This document shows positions 45,882-57,368 of a stretch of DNA of 64,000 nt, one piece after another. Positions within the stretch are counted from its first letter, which is position 1, and every line of letters begins with the position of its first letter. A program made the translations under genes and the position numbers. This DNA comes from Abelmoschus esculentus. Taxonomy: Eukaryota > Streptophyta > Magnoliopsida > Malvales > Malvaceae. Under the pieces are notes generated by a model that had not been told where the DNA came from, did no database searches, and saw nothing but the letters and a program-made list of their open reading frames with translations. Where the stretch lies: assembly GCA_035048815.1 (NCBI GenBank), contig JAUCBN010000025.1:7402501-7466500 (forward strand), given 5' to 3'.

Positions 45882-47027
45882 ATGGCACCCAAAAACGTCA
45901 ACATACCGAGGGAGGTAGTTCTTCGAGTTCCGCTGCCCGTGCTTCTCGTACCGATCTTCAAGTGGTCTATGAACATTGTTTGGATGAACACTCTAAGATT
46001 GACAACTTTCAACAATTTGGAAACCATAAGCTCAAAAAGGAACGTTGCATGGATGCGAGCTTCTTGAATTCTGTCAAATTCCAATTATGCTACCTTCAAC
46101 TCCTTCAAGATTGGAAGTTCATGACCTTCCTTTCATCCACCGATAATTTTTACCCTACTCTTGCCCTTATTTTTTTACGCTAATTCTACACGCATTCTTT
46201 CTAATGACAAAACTAAGGTGATTGTCATCGAGTCTTACCTCATGGGACGAACCTTTCGGATCGATCTTCAAACTCTTATTGATGTTTTTGGACTTGAGGA
46301 CGAGGGGATTGAGGATGAGAATTCGCTTGACAACTTCACGGGTTCCGTCATGAACCTTGACATCCATGATAGTTTCTTGCACCTTATCATCTCTTGGTGG
46401 ATTCTTCCATCAAATGGAAAGTACTCATGGATTCTTCAAGTGGACAGTTTTTGGATAAATTGCTTCCGTCAAGCCCGGAAACTCAATCTTCCTCAAATTA
46501 TCTTTGTCGATCTTGTATGGCAAATAAAAAACCGCATCACTCCTTTGGTTCGATCATTCTCATATGCTTGTGTTCTCAACTCCATCCTTGTGCATTTGGG
46601 AATTGATTGTTCATACGACCTCATGGAGTCCGTCAAAGAACCCATCGGTGAGACTTCTCTCAACCACTCCCATTTCCAATATATTAACGGTGAATGGGTT
46701 CATGATGAGGCACCTCCTCCTCCTCCACCAATTGATCTGGAGACTATCCAGCAAGTGGCTCCTAATGCCGAGATGATGGCATTTATCATGGCTAAGTTTG
46801 ATGGCTTGGATGCTCGGTTTGATTCCTTGTCTACTCACTTCGACTCTCGTTTCAATGCTATAGACACGAGGTTGACGAGTTTGGAGAATCAAAACCTTTC
46901 CATGAGACTCACTCTTGAAGCTCTTAGGGATCAATGGCGTCTTCACAATGCTCCTAGCAACGACGACGACAATAATGGTGAAGATGGTGACGATGGTGAG
47001 AATGGTGGTGATGGAGAAGACGAGTGA
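45882..47027 (+). pseudogene. Copia C accessory (envelope-position) frame with C-terminal coiled coil
   Basis: ATG at 45882. One base is missing soon after (MAPKN... leaves the frame that continues as 'TEGGSSSSSAARASRTDLQ'), and an extra T in a T-run near 46170 shifts it again. From 46161 it is open to TGA at 47027. Blocks: 'LFFYANSTRILSNDKTKVIV', 'GRTFRIDLQTLIDVFGL', 'WQIKNRITPLVRSFSYACVL', a proline run (PPPPPP) and a heptad region 'FDGLDARFDSLSTHFDSRF' then 'NAIDTRLTSLENQ', ending in an acidic D/G/N-rich tail. It sits between pol and the 3' LTR, the place of the env-like frame in Sireviruses. The FYA...R...I / V..I layout resembles the second frame of the Athila-like element (25691-27105). 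No signal peptide or membrane span is visible, so an envelope role is unsupported. Confidence 0.7.
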
Positions 47028-47264
47028 TCTTAGCTTATCTAGTTTTGCTATGGCTATTTTAGGACTAGTTATGTTTACTTTAGATTTAAGTTGCATTTTG
47101 TTTTCATATCAAGACATATGCATCTATGCTATTTCTTTTGCTATGCTTTGATATTTGTGTTGGTTTTTTGTTTTATTAATGCTATGGTATGTTTGAACTT
47201 AAATTTCTTGCTTGTTCTTTACTTTATTTACATTATCTTAAATTGATTTTGATCTAACAAAAAG

Positions 47265-48552
47265 GGGAGAAAAATTATAAACAAAATTTTTAAAGCTATG
47301 CAAATATTAAGGGGGATTTTTTCAAGTTTTCAAAATTAAAAATTTGATTTTAAACTTAAAAATCTATGTTGGTTTTGTTATATCAAAAAGGGGAATATTT
47401 TAAAACTTAAAATTAATTTTGATATAACAAATATGCTAGAGGACTATTTTGAAATAAATTTTTAAGTCCCTAAGTCAAAAACTAAACTTTAAGTCAAACC
47501 AAGAACACCAAAAATATTTTTCTAAGTGTTTTACTCCAGGCGTTTTGAGACAATTCACACTGGTATCGATACCGAGCTTTAATTTTCAAAGAATGTTCTT
47601 GAGTTTTAACGCCCGTTTTGGAACTATTCCGATACCTGAATGAATCTGCCAAGAACTGTTTCGAACCATGTATCGAAACATACTTTAATATTTAAAATAT
47701 TTTAAATAATGATAAGGCGTTTCGATAACAGTCTCAATACCCTGAAAATTCCTCAACGGCTATCTAAGTTTTAAATGTTTTTTATCGTTGGTGATAGTTG
47801 AGCTTTAAATGTTAGTTGACTAGTTTCAATATCTGTTTCGATACCAAGGGTCACAATTTACTCATTGTATCGATACCAGTTTCGATACACCTCTTAATAA
47901 ATGCACAACGTCTGTTTCTTCTTTTTTACTGTTTCGAAACAAGTAGCTCGTGTTTCGATACTAGATGTTGCAAAAGTGCATTTATGGTGGGAAGAGAAGC
48001 TTCATCGTCTATAATTGCAATCTCAACAACTCCAACGGTTAGAATTCAATGATGAGGTATAAAATGAAGCATTTCAAGCAACATTATCAATTTTTTTGAA
48101 CCTCAAGCAAAAATTCAAGCATTCTAATCCAACTCCAAACACTTCATTACAAATCCTTGTCTCCCAACTCTTGTATTTTAATTCATTTGTTTGTAATTGA
48201 GTTTGGGGAGTGTTATTCTGTAATTTGGGCAAATTATTCTTGTGAGAGAAACCAAATTGCCTATTTCTTATCTCTTGTAATCTCTTGTGAGGTTTAAGTC
48301 AATTTTGGGTAGAAAATTGGCTTGTTGTAAAGGTTATTCCTTGAACCTTAAAAAGGTAGAATTCATTAGTGATTTGGTTAGAAAATCCTTAGTGGGAGCT
48401 AAAGTACTGGATGTAGAGCTTGTTTTTGAAGCTTGGATCACTATAAATCTTGTGTCTCAATTTTTTTAATTTCCACCAAATCTTCCCAACAAATTTTTTA
48501 ATTGACAATTCACCCCCCTCATGACCAAATTCATAGTTTGATCAACTCAAAA
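47265..48552 (+). repeat. Copia C purine tract and 3' LTR
   Basis: Purine-rich 'aaaaaggggagaaaaatt' (47268) and 'aaaaaggggaatatttt' (47387) precede the LTR. LTR homology with 37370-38530 (inverted) starts near TGATATAACA at 47420 and ends GATCAACTCAA at about 48550. At least nine TATCGATA/GTTTCGATAC-type motifs lie in 47561-47960. The exact start is uncertain because two tracts are present. Confidence 0.78.
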
Positions 48553-50429
48553 AAAAAAAACAGATGTCAGGTTAACCTGAGACATAAGTTTCGTGTTTAG
48601 GTCTTATAAGTCTTGTTGGACTTGATATTTTTAGCTAGGCTTGGTTGGTGGTGGATATCAGAAGGATATTCTCAAAATTACCTAGTGTTTGGGAAAAATA
48701 GGGGGAGAAGGGAGTTAATTCTATGTATTGTACCAAGAAAGTTGGGTCATCCCTTTGTTGTTTTGTTTTTCCTCTTCTAAACCTATTCTCCCTTTCAAAC
48801 CTCATCCCCAATTGTGAAGTCTTGAGCTTTAAACTGTGGATTCACATTTAGCTACTAGAACGAAGATTGTTCAGCTTCTTAGGATCTATTCAACTAAGTA
48901 AGTTTGGTTGAATGTAGTGAAGATTGACATTTTGATATGGTTTTTAGGGATGAATAAGAGTGTATTTTTGTAAGCTCAAAGTATGGTCAGGAATATGTTC
49001 TTAGTTTCTTTATAATGTTCAAATAGAATAATAATCCTTGATAACTTTTTTGTAGCGAGAAAGCTTGATGAGTCATCCAAAAGCTTGAGCAATGAGAAAA
49101 CTTCAAGGGCCTAAATGAGGGCTTTATCAATTTGTTTTGAGTTCACTAAACTCCTTAATCCTATGATTTCATGTGCATCATCCTTCATTGTGCATGTTTG
49201 ATTGATTTATGATGATTTTGGGTAGGATAGAACTTACTTTGTGTATCAATGGTAACTTTAGATCTTGACGTTGCTTTGGGTTAAAATTGGTTAAAGTCTC
49301 ACCTAAATACCCTTCATAATATGTAGAAACGTTTTGTGATTAATAGGCTAGCATTTGGAATCAAAACAAGGGATTTTCGAGCTTTAGACCTTATTTTTTG
49401 GGTTCAAATATCGATACTCGGGCTTGAGTATCGGTTCAACCCTCTATCAAGATGGAAAAATCCTTAAAAGGGTATCGGTACAGTCATGGAGCGTATTAAA
49501 ATACTAGGTCAACATATCGATACACCTTGACGGGTCAATTGCATCGAATGTGATCTCGGTATCGGTACATGGATGGGTAGATCAATATGCATGGGATGCG
49601 TATCAATACAAATATAACAATTTACCCCAATTTCTATGTTTTAAGTTCGAAGTTCAATAAATTATGGTAGGACTTGAATACAAAATGGGTGAGTGTTACA
49701 ATAAAATGAAAGTCACACGATGTGAGATTCTGAATGATGTATTAAAGGTCATCCGATGTGAGATTTTAGGTGATGACTTTGCTCGATGCGATATTCTAAG
49801 TGAAGACTCGATAAGAGATTTTGAGTATATTAGCTCGATGTGAGATTCTGAATAGCTCGATATAAAATTTCGAACATGAGTGGGAATCTCAATATCGGGT
49901 GACAATAGACCTCACTTATGATTTGTCTGCTTTCATGCTTTTGTTGTTGTTTGCCCATATCATGTGTTTAGGAGGTAAGGGTAGCGTCAATGCTTCATAC
50001 CATATTATCATATCTCATTTAGCATGTGTATAGTTATGATTCACTTGAGGCACAGTCGATAGGTTGTGTATCCACTAAGCTTTTGTAGATCAACATTCAT
50101 AATATGTTTTTGTGGATCGAGCGTACAGAGCACCACCGTCAAGGATCTCCAGCATTAACTATTCGTCGATTACAAGTACTTAGATGTAATGGGCCATGTA
50201 TTTGTAGAATCCTTGTATTTGTAACTTTATTTATTTAATTTGTATTGGTTAAATGGTTTAAACTGTGATATCTGGAGTTCCTTATTTGAAATATGTGTTT
50301 TAATGATTATTAAACTCATGCTATGGTTTTATGAAAATTGCAGTTTATTTAGTTAGCAAAGGAAAACAAAATTATGAGAATGGATTGGGTTTGTTTTCTA
50401 AATGCAACATTAGGGTTTGGGGTGTTACA
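48553..50429. repeat. Gypsy LTR-like DNA with two TGTTACA termini
   Basis: 'GAGTGTTACA' ends at 49699 and 'GGGGTGTTACA' at 50429, both typical of gypsy LTR edges (compare 36039). 49400-49600 has TATCGATAC/TATCGGTAC motifs. No gag, pol or PBS is visible, so these are probably one or two old LTR relics. The left limit is undetermined. Confidence 0.5.
49715..49880 (+). repeat. Degenerate short tandem repeat in LTR-like DNA
   Basis: Four to five spaced copies of 'GATGTGAGATTCTGAAT' and variants ('cgatgtgagattttaggtga', 'cgatgcgatattctaagtga'), about 35-45 bp apart. The period is imperfect. Confidence 0.65.
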
Positions 50430-50824
50430 TGATTAATTCAATCTCAATCATAAATCATCATTTTTTAAATAAATTAATTAAATTTAAAGTCTACAAGCTT
50501 AAATATTAACATAGATTTTAAAACAAATTAATATCTTTATACATAAAACATCATAATAAAAGGTATAATGAAAGTCTACAAATATAAATGGTTCAAAATT
50601 AATAAGACAGGTGGATGCAAAGCGAGCAAATATGGGGCAAGTAGATATGATATGGGCAAGGCCTTAAACCCCACCCCCTACCCATTACCCACGATAGGTA
50701 TGACTTTTTATATTCACACCCACCCACTACCCACTAAACTCATAATCATTCCAATTAAGGTGAGTGCGGTACAAAATCCGCAAAACTATATTCATCTATC
50801 ATCTGTATCCATAATAATAAAGTT
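50430..50824. other. Intergenic AT-rich DNA
   Basis: No exon, terminus or repeat array recognised. This is the left insertion flank of the copia element, ending in the AAAAG duplication (50825-50829). Confidence 0.6.
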
Positions 50825-50829
50825 AAAAG

Positions 50830-51064
50830 TGTTATGAATATCTTTATTCATGGTGGATATTCATATATTAAATTAAACTTTAGTGTGCTTTATTATTAGG
50901 GTTTAATACCTATTGGAATTAGGGTTTTCATCTTATGTCTATAAATATAGCTTTTAGAAAAAGCATTGTACACAACCCTACTTTGAGAATATAATACAAA
51001 TATCTCTTTTGTCTCCCATCTTTGTTCTCCTATTTTATTCTTATTCTTTACTTTATTCACAACA
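50830..51064 (+). repeat. Copia D 5' LTR (235 bp)
   Basis: TGTTATGAATATC to TTCACAACA. The next bases, TGTTATCAACACAAGACTCT (51065), are the priming region. Related to the 240-bp LTRs at 3484 and 7760 in inverted orientation. Confidence 0.9.
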
Positions 51065-51828
51065 TGTTATCAACACAAGACTCTAACCAACAAAGGTATT
51101 TATCATTCAAATCTTAAAGGAGTTATTGAAAAGAATTTATTACTAGCATGAATCAAAGCTAAGTTTTTCTCCCTCGATTATATTCTAATTTTTTAATATT
51201 TCTTTCTTTCTTGACTTTTGACTTTATTTTTAATTTTAAAAAACCTTTGGTTGTTTGGTGTTTGTGTAGCGATAAAGTGGCTCAATTACCGTGGTGCTTG
51301 TCGACAATTTCCGAAAAAGATTTTAACAAAAATATTGGTGATTAAACCTACCATATATTCAAATTAGTGGAAAGTCCGGTATGTTTTACTTATTTAATTT
51401 GAGATTTTTTTGTCTTTATTTATAACCAATATTTATTTATTTTATGATGATAAAAGTTTATGTTTTAATCATGTTCTAAGTATTAAATGATATTAGAACA
51501 AATATTAAACCTTTAATTAATTAATGTCTTTGTTATATTGGTTTAATCTGAGTATATTGGTTGGATATCCCGTTCTGCGAGGCTACTGATCTCAAAGGAG
51601 GTTCTTTTTAAAGGACCTTGTGGACTAATTTAACAACGCCACGTATGAGGATTAAAATTTTTTTCTTTGTATATATTGTATATATATTGGTTGATCAATT
51701 ACTATTTAATAGTATGAATATTATAAAGTCTATATTTGTTTGGAAGCAATATTTTTATTTCGAAACTATAGACTTCTCCCAAGTTCAAGTTACGAAAATC
51801 GTCTTGATCCAAGAATTTTTATGGGAGG

Positions 51829-52078
51829 CATTCCCTGAAGTGAATGCATGCATGATGCTTATTCCATGCAATTATTGTATTTATGACATTCCTTGAAGTG
51901 AATGCATGCATGATGCTTATTCCATGCAATTATTGGATTTATGACATTCCTTGAAGTGAATGCAAGCATGATGATTATTCCATGCGATTATTTGATTTAT
52001 GTCATTCCTTGAAGTGAATGCAAGCATGATGTTTATTCCATGCGATTATTGAATTGGTTTCATTCCTTGAAGTGAATA
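51829..52078 (+). repeat. 58-bp tandem array in copia D leader (4 units plus edge)
   Basis: Boxes CATTCCTTGAAGTGAATG (first one CATTCCCTGAAGTGAATG) start at 51829, 51887, 51945, 52003 and 52061, exactly 58 bp apart. Isolated boxes recur at about 52241, 52993 and 53029. Unit length and number are the same as at 6744-6993. Confidence 0.92.
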
Positions 52079-53362
52079 CAAACAAGATAATTCACTATAT
52101 GGTCAGTGAATAACACTCAATTATGTGCCAGAATATCATTGATGAGGATGTGTTAACAAAACATATTCCACTTTTCACACATTAAAGTTGTCATGTAGAC
52201 ACAATATCATGAAAAAGTTTTAAAGATCTATTGGCTCCGCTCCATTCCTTGAAGTGAATGTGATATTTTATAGCAGAAAGAATAAATGTCACATTAGTAA
52301 TTGTGGTCATGATTGAGATCATAAAATAGACTTGAATAAGATGATTATTTTGAAAATGCTTATATCCACAAGAAGTGGAATTATAAAGATGACAAGAATG
52401 ATAGAGATCATATAAACATATTTATTTTATCATTGTGATGGTACAAATCATTGATCTCGTACTTGTCAAACGCCGAAGTATTATAAACTTTATCCATAAT
52501 CATGAATGATAAATTAAATAAAATATAAACAGAGTTTCTTTGTGGCGAAAATAATTATGGCGTTATTAATCCAACTCAATTGGATATTGTTAATTTTCTC
52601 ATAACCCTCGAAATGAATAATTTGCTATTTATTTTATTTCCTTTATCTTTTATTTATTTTATTTTATGTTAATTTATTTTTATTTATATTAATTTAATTT
52701 ATGTTAATTTATTTTCCATATTATTTATTTATGTTTTATGTTAATCTTCCTTTGAAGAATATGATTACTTCCGGAATAATATATGCAATAAATTATGGTT
52801 ATTTATGTCAAAAAAACAATGCAAATACTCATACTATACTTAAGCATAAGAAATATTTTCCCATTTAAATACAAGGGAAAATAAGAGTACTATATCTCAA
52901 AGTACCGAAATATCAATGTTTCGGAAAAGCTCTTTAGAGTGTATCTTTGATAGATTACCAATTTGATATTATGTACTATATTTAATATTTTTCATTCCCC
53001 GAAGTGAATGGTATAAAACACACATTTTTCATTCCCCAAAGTGAATGAAATAAAGCACATGTTAAAAGGTGCACAATTATGCATATTTTCCCATTTTAAA
53101 TGTAAGGGAACAATGTGAGTACTATATCTGGAAGTACTAATATCATAGAAAGCTCTGAATGAGCAAATATGTTATTGTCAAATGAAACTTTATTTCATAT
53201 TTAAAGTACATTATACTCGTCAAAGTCACAAAGAGACTTATTGAGTTTTAAAAATATTTGTAAAAAAATATATTGAGAATATTAGTCAAAGGGATGTTGA
53301 CTATCTCAATATTACGAGTATAACTCAAGGCAATAAGAGAATCTTAAAAAAAATAAAAATGC

Positions 53363-54150
53363 ATGCACTGTCATTCATATTGTACTATAGAAGAATTAGT
53401 ACAAATTGAAGCTCATGCTATTGTAAACCAGATGTTTACTGATAATTTTATTTGGCATGACCGGTTAGACCATCCCAATTCAATTATGATGCAAAAACTT
53501 GCTGACACTTTCATGTGGTCATTTATTGAAGAGCTAAGATTTTCTTCATGGTGATTTTTCATGTGATACTTGCTATGAAAGCAATTTGATTATTCAATCA
53601 TCAACAGCTAAGATAGAGTGTAAATCTATTAATTTTTTGGAACGGATACAAGGTGATATATATGGGCCCATACACTTTTCTTATAGTCCATCTAGATATT
53701 TTTACGATTTTTATCGATGCATCGACTAGATGGTTATATGCATCCTTGTTATTAACTCGCAACTTGGTGTTTGTGAGGCTACTTGCTCGGTTGATAAAAT
53801 TGCGAGCACGTTTTCCAGATTATTTTATAAAGACAATCAGTCTTGATAATGTTGATGACATGTAATTTTACATGTAATATCACCAATTCACATCAAGCCA
53901 ACAAATGATTATAAGTTCTCCCCATTACAAATAGTTTTTGGTCAAGAACCAAATATTTCTCATCTTAGTTTTTTTTGTGTGCGATATATGTTCTAATTGC
54001 TCAACCACAACACACAAAGATGTGTTTTGTTGGGAATATATATCAAATTTAAATATCTTGAGTTTCTATTAGGGAATTTATTTACAACCCGATTTACTAA
54101 CTATCATTTTAATGTGTCAGTTTACCCAACATTAGGGGGAGAAAATAAAT
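53363..54150 (+). pseudogene. Copia D GAG-pre-integrase and integrase
   Basis: 'FIWHDRLDHPNSIMMQKLAD' is the GAG-pre-integrase H-x-R-L-x-H block. Integrase follows with 'GPYTFLIVHLDIFTIFIDAS', 'STRWLYASLLLTRNL' and 'FPDYFIKTISLDNVDDM'. After further frameshifts come 'PTNDYKFSPLQIVFGQEPNI' and the 'VYPTLGGENK' end. The integrase DDE glutamate block ('NG.AES') is lost. Confidence 0.85.
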
Positions 54151-54879
54151 AGCTGGGGAAAGAAATACGTTGGAATGAATTATCATTTTCTTTGATCCAC
54201 ATACTACACAATGTGAACTATAAGTTCAATGGATAATTCATTTAGCAAATCAATTGCTAGATGATTTTGTTGACCCTTAAAGAGTGACTAAGTCACGTAT
54301 ACCATATATGAATCTCCGATTGAATTTGATGTCCTGGAAGAATAAACTCTAGTTGCTAATGAGTCTAACTTACGCTTGAAGCGTAGTAGACAAGTAAGTT
54401 CTAAAGATAAGAAATTCTCGAAAAAGAAAAGGAGCTATATTTTATAATGGTCTGATCGAGGAATCAATGAATTATTAAAATCTCAAGAAGAGATTAAAAT
54501 GTCTCCAACAAAGACATTAAGATGAATTAGGTACCTAATAATAAAGAGATCTCAATAAATTATGTCAACTCTAGTAATAAGTGGAATTGAAATTAAATCG
54601 ACGTCGATAATATATTTGTATGCAATATAGCACTAGAGATTTTATTTGATGATGTGAATCATGAATCATTGTCAATTGAGCAATGTAAACAAAGAAATGA
54701 TTGGTCACCATGAAAGAGGCAATTGAGGCAAAACTAAAATCTCTTTCGAAAAGAGAAGTATTTGGGTCTATAGCACGTATATTGAAATGTGTAAAGCTCG
54801 TGGAAATAAATGAGCCTTTGTGAGAAAGAGAAATTAAAGAGGAAATCATGAGATATAAGTTCATTTGGTTACACAAGGA

Positions 54880-55860
54880 TTCTCACAAAGACATGAAATT
54901 GATTATGAGGAAAATATATTCCTCGGTGGTAGATGCAACTACTTTTAAATTTTGATCAGTCTGGCAATAAATAAAATTACTCAATTTCTGCCTAATAGAT
55001 GTTGTTACATCCTATTTGAATGGGCCTCTTGATAGTAATATTTACATAAAACTTCCTGAAAGATTTAGATTTTCATAAGCAGTTAATTCAAGTTCTCGAG
55101 AATATTATTCAATCATATTGAATATATCTTTTTATGGCTTGAAACAATTTAGGCGTATTTGGTATACTCGCCTCATTGAATACTTATTAGTATAATGTTA
55201 TATGAATTATTTAATTTTCCCGAGCATTTTTATTAAGAGATTTAACTCTGAATTTTTATTGTTGTGTATTTCGATGATTTGAATATCGTTGAGACTCTTG
55301 AAGAGATCTCCTCAAATCCTTGTACATCGATCGGCATACAGAAAAATGTTTAAAGAGATTTTACATGCATAACGCATATTCATTGATCACCCTTATGGTT
55401 GCTATATCTCTTAATGTAAATGATCCATTCCACCCTCGAGAAAAGGGTAATGATATTCTTGGTCTAAAAGCACAATATATACATTATTTGGTCTGTAAGC
55501 ATTGTATCTTAGCTGGTCTAGAAATATTATTTAAGTCTTACGAGATCATTACTTTTAAATAATTGTTATACATGAGACAGCTGAAATATCTGTTTGGCTA
55601 AACATATCCCGAAGATATGTGAATTACTTTCACAAGATAGGATGCAAGCTATCTTGTTTACAGATAATGCAAAATTTATCTCAAAGTGGATATATCGAAT
55701 GTGATAAAACGAAACATATTTCTTTAAAGTTTCGTCCCTCATGATCTTCAGAAGAATAATATTCAATGAATCATTTCAAGCAATAATTTGGAAGATTTAT
55801 CCACTAGTGCATAATCTACTTCAACATTTGAAGATTGTATTCAATATTGAATTATGAAGA
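54880..55860 (+). pseudogene. Copia D reverse transcriptase / RNase H relic
   Basis: Short recognisable pieces in changing frames: 'EIDYEENIFLGG', 'YLHKTS..KI' (IYMKLPEGF block), 'LYGLKQ'-type sequence at about 55130 and 'RIWYTRLIEYLL'. No catalytic YVDD box is preserved. Further decayed sequence to 55860 would be the connection and RNase H. Confidence 0.7.
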
Positions 55861-56098
55861 TTCAAACATCTTATATGATATTTTCATGAGGGGGGTAAAT
55901 AAGCGTTGCACTCTTTTTCCCTTAATCGAGGTTTTGTCCCAATGTGTTTTCCTAGTAAGGTTTTTAATGAGACAACATGTTATGCATATCAAATATGTGT
56001 GTACTCTTTTTCCTTCACTATGAATTTTTTCCCACAAGGTTTTTATCTTAGTAAGGTTTTAACAAGGCACATTATCTTCATGGATATTCAAGGGGGAG

Positions 56099-56336
56099 TG
56101 TTATGAATATCTTTATTCATGGTGGATATTCATATATTAAATTAAACTTTAGTGGGCTTTATTATTAGAGTTTAATACCCATTGGAATTAGGATTTCCAT
56201 CTTATGTCTATAAATATAGACTTTTAGACAAAGCATTGTATACAACCCTACTTTGAAAATATAATACAAATCTCTCTCTTTTGTCTCACATCTTTGTTCT
56301 CCTGTTTTATTCTTATTTTTTATTTTATTCACAACA
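56099..56336 (+). repeat. Copia D 3' LTR (238 bp)
   Basis: Preceded by 'ttcaagggggag' (purine tract). TGTTATGAATATC to TTCACAACA, then AAAAG. Confidence 0.9.
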
Positions 56337-56341
56337 AAAAG

Positions 56342-57040
56342 ATAATAATATCTTTTATTTCTTTATAAAATCACCCTACCAAATATCAATTCTATGACCA
56401 TATTAACGAATTTTACATCTTCGAATATATTTAAACCCATAATATTTAACGTATTGTAATGGTAATGAAACTAATTAAATTAAAAATATTCACATCAATC
56501 ATAATAATTTAAGATTTTATTAACCAATATTTTATATATTACTTTAACATGGGCAGAACATAAGAGTATATGGGGTCCGGTGTTTATTAATTATGGTTTT
56601 TATATATTAAATAAAAAATTAAAATATATAATTTATTTTAAAACAATAATTTTTTATTATCTCCGTTAATAAAAATAAAATATATATTTTAATCACTTTT
56701 ATAATAAATTTTTAATTTCACTCATCCTGATTTTTAATAAAAATATGAGTTTAAATCTTAAAAATAATATTATTAAAAAATTTATTTCGTACTTGAACAA
56801 ATCGTAAGATAAATTTATATATTATAAAAAAAAATTATGAGAGATATTATTTTTTATCATTTTGATAAAATTTAAATCTAGATTTTAATAATATAATAAT
56901 TGATACAATTTTTTTTATAAAAAAAAAAACACTGAAATGATGCTACGAATCCGAAGGTAAAAACCAAAATAAACATCCGTACAAAAACCCGGATGCCCCC
57001 ACCTAAACAATTTTCGAAGCAGGCCGGCATTCGGCAACGG
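56342..57040. other. Intergenic AT-rich DNA
   Basis: No exon or element terminus recognised. Base composition changes at about 56990, where GC-richer promoter-side sequence of AUG6 begins. Confidence 0.6.
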
Positions 57041-57048
57041 TTTTCACT

Positions 57049-57128
57049 CAGCGCACGTTAGCCTTACATTCCTTCCTGAAGGGACACGTCACCCCGAATC
57101 CATTTTTTATTCAGCAGCGTACGTTAGC
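57049..57128 (+). promoter_or_regulatory. Repeated CAGCG(C/T)ACGTTAGC boxes upstream of AUG6
   Basis: CAGCGCACGTTAGC (57049-57062) and CAGCGTACGTTAGC (57115-57128) differ at one base, 66 bp apart, each with an ACGT core such as bZIP/bHLH factors bind. Their role is inferred from repetition and position only. Confidence 0.4.
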
Positions 57129-57167
57129 ATCAAACCCTTCACTTTATGTCTCTGGTCTCCATCAATT

Positions 57168-57178
57168 TCAAACGGCTA
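57168..57178 (+). promoter_or_regulatory. MSA-like (mitosis-specific activator) element upstream of AUG6
   Basis: TCAAACGGCTA matches the plant G2/M consensus YCYAACGGYYA at 10 of 11 positions, 191 bp before the ATG. A second AACGG core lies at 57036-57040. MSA elements are bound by three-repeat MYB factors. A mitotic spindle gene is a natural target, but function is inferred. Confidence 0.5.
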
Positions 57179-57340
57179 AACGTGACACACTTTATTCCCC
57201 CCACGGTCCCATCCTATTACCGAATTTTCAAAAAAAGTCCCCCCAACTTTCTAAAATTTAAAATCAGCCCCTAGTTAAAATACCCACCATTTCTAAATTT
57301 CAATGTTTTGATCCTTTTTCCCCAAACAAACAAATTTTCC

Positions 57341-57368
57341 GAGAAAGAGAGAGAAAAGAGAGAGGGAG
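57341..57368 (+). promoter_or_regulatory. GA-rich 5' leader of AUG6
   Basis: A nearly pure purine GAGA run directly precedes the start codon. Such tracts are common in plant 5' leaders. No upstream ATG lies within it. Confidence 0.5.

Larger units (their letters stand above)
50830..56336 (+). mobile_element. Copia D: complete-length, coding-dead copia element with AAAAG target duplication
   Basis: LTRs at 50830-51064 and 56099-56336 (TGTTATGAAT ... TTCACAACA), PBS region from 51065, purine tract AAGGGGGAG just before 56099, and perfect AAAAG on both sides (50825-50829, 56337-56341). The LTRs differ at roughly 14 positions in 235, so it is older than the Athila-like insertion. Internal order is leader, 58-bp array, GAG-pre-integrase, integrase, linker, reverse transcriptase and RNase H, all heavily mutated. 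Same family as the element at 3484-7999. Confidence 0.92.

Noticed and set aside
45882..47027. True envelope protein in copia C
   Set aside because: Position fits, but no signal peptide, membrane span or cleavage site is seen. Called only as an accessory frame.
46611..47096. 161-codon minus-strand frame
   Set aside because: Shadow of the accessory frame on the plus strand; no motif.
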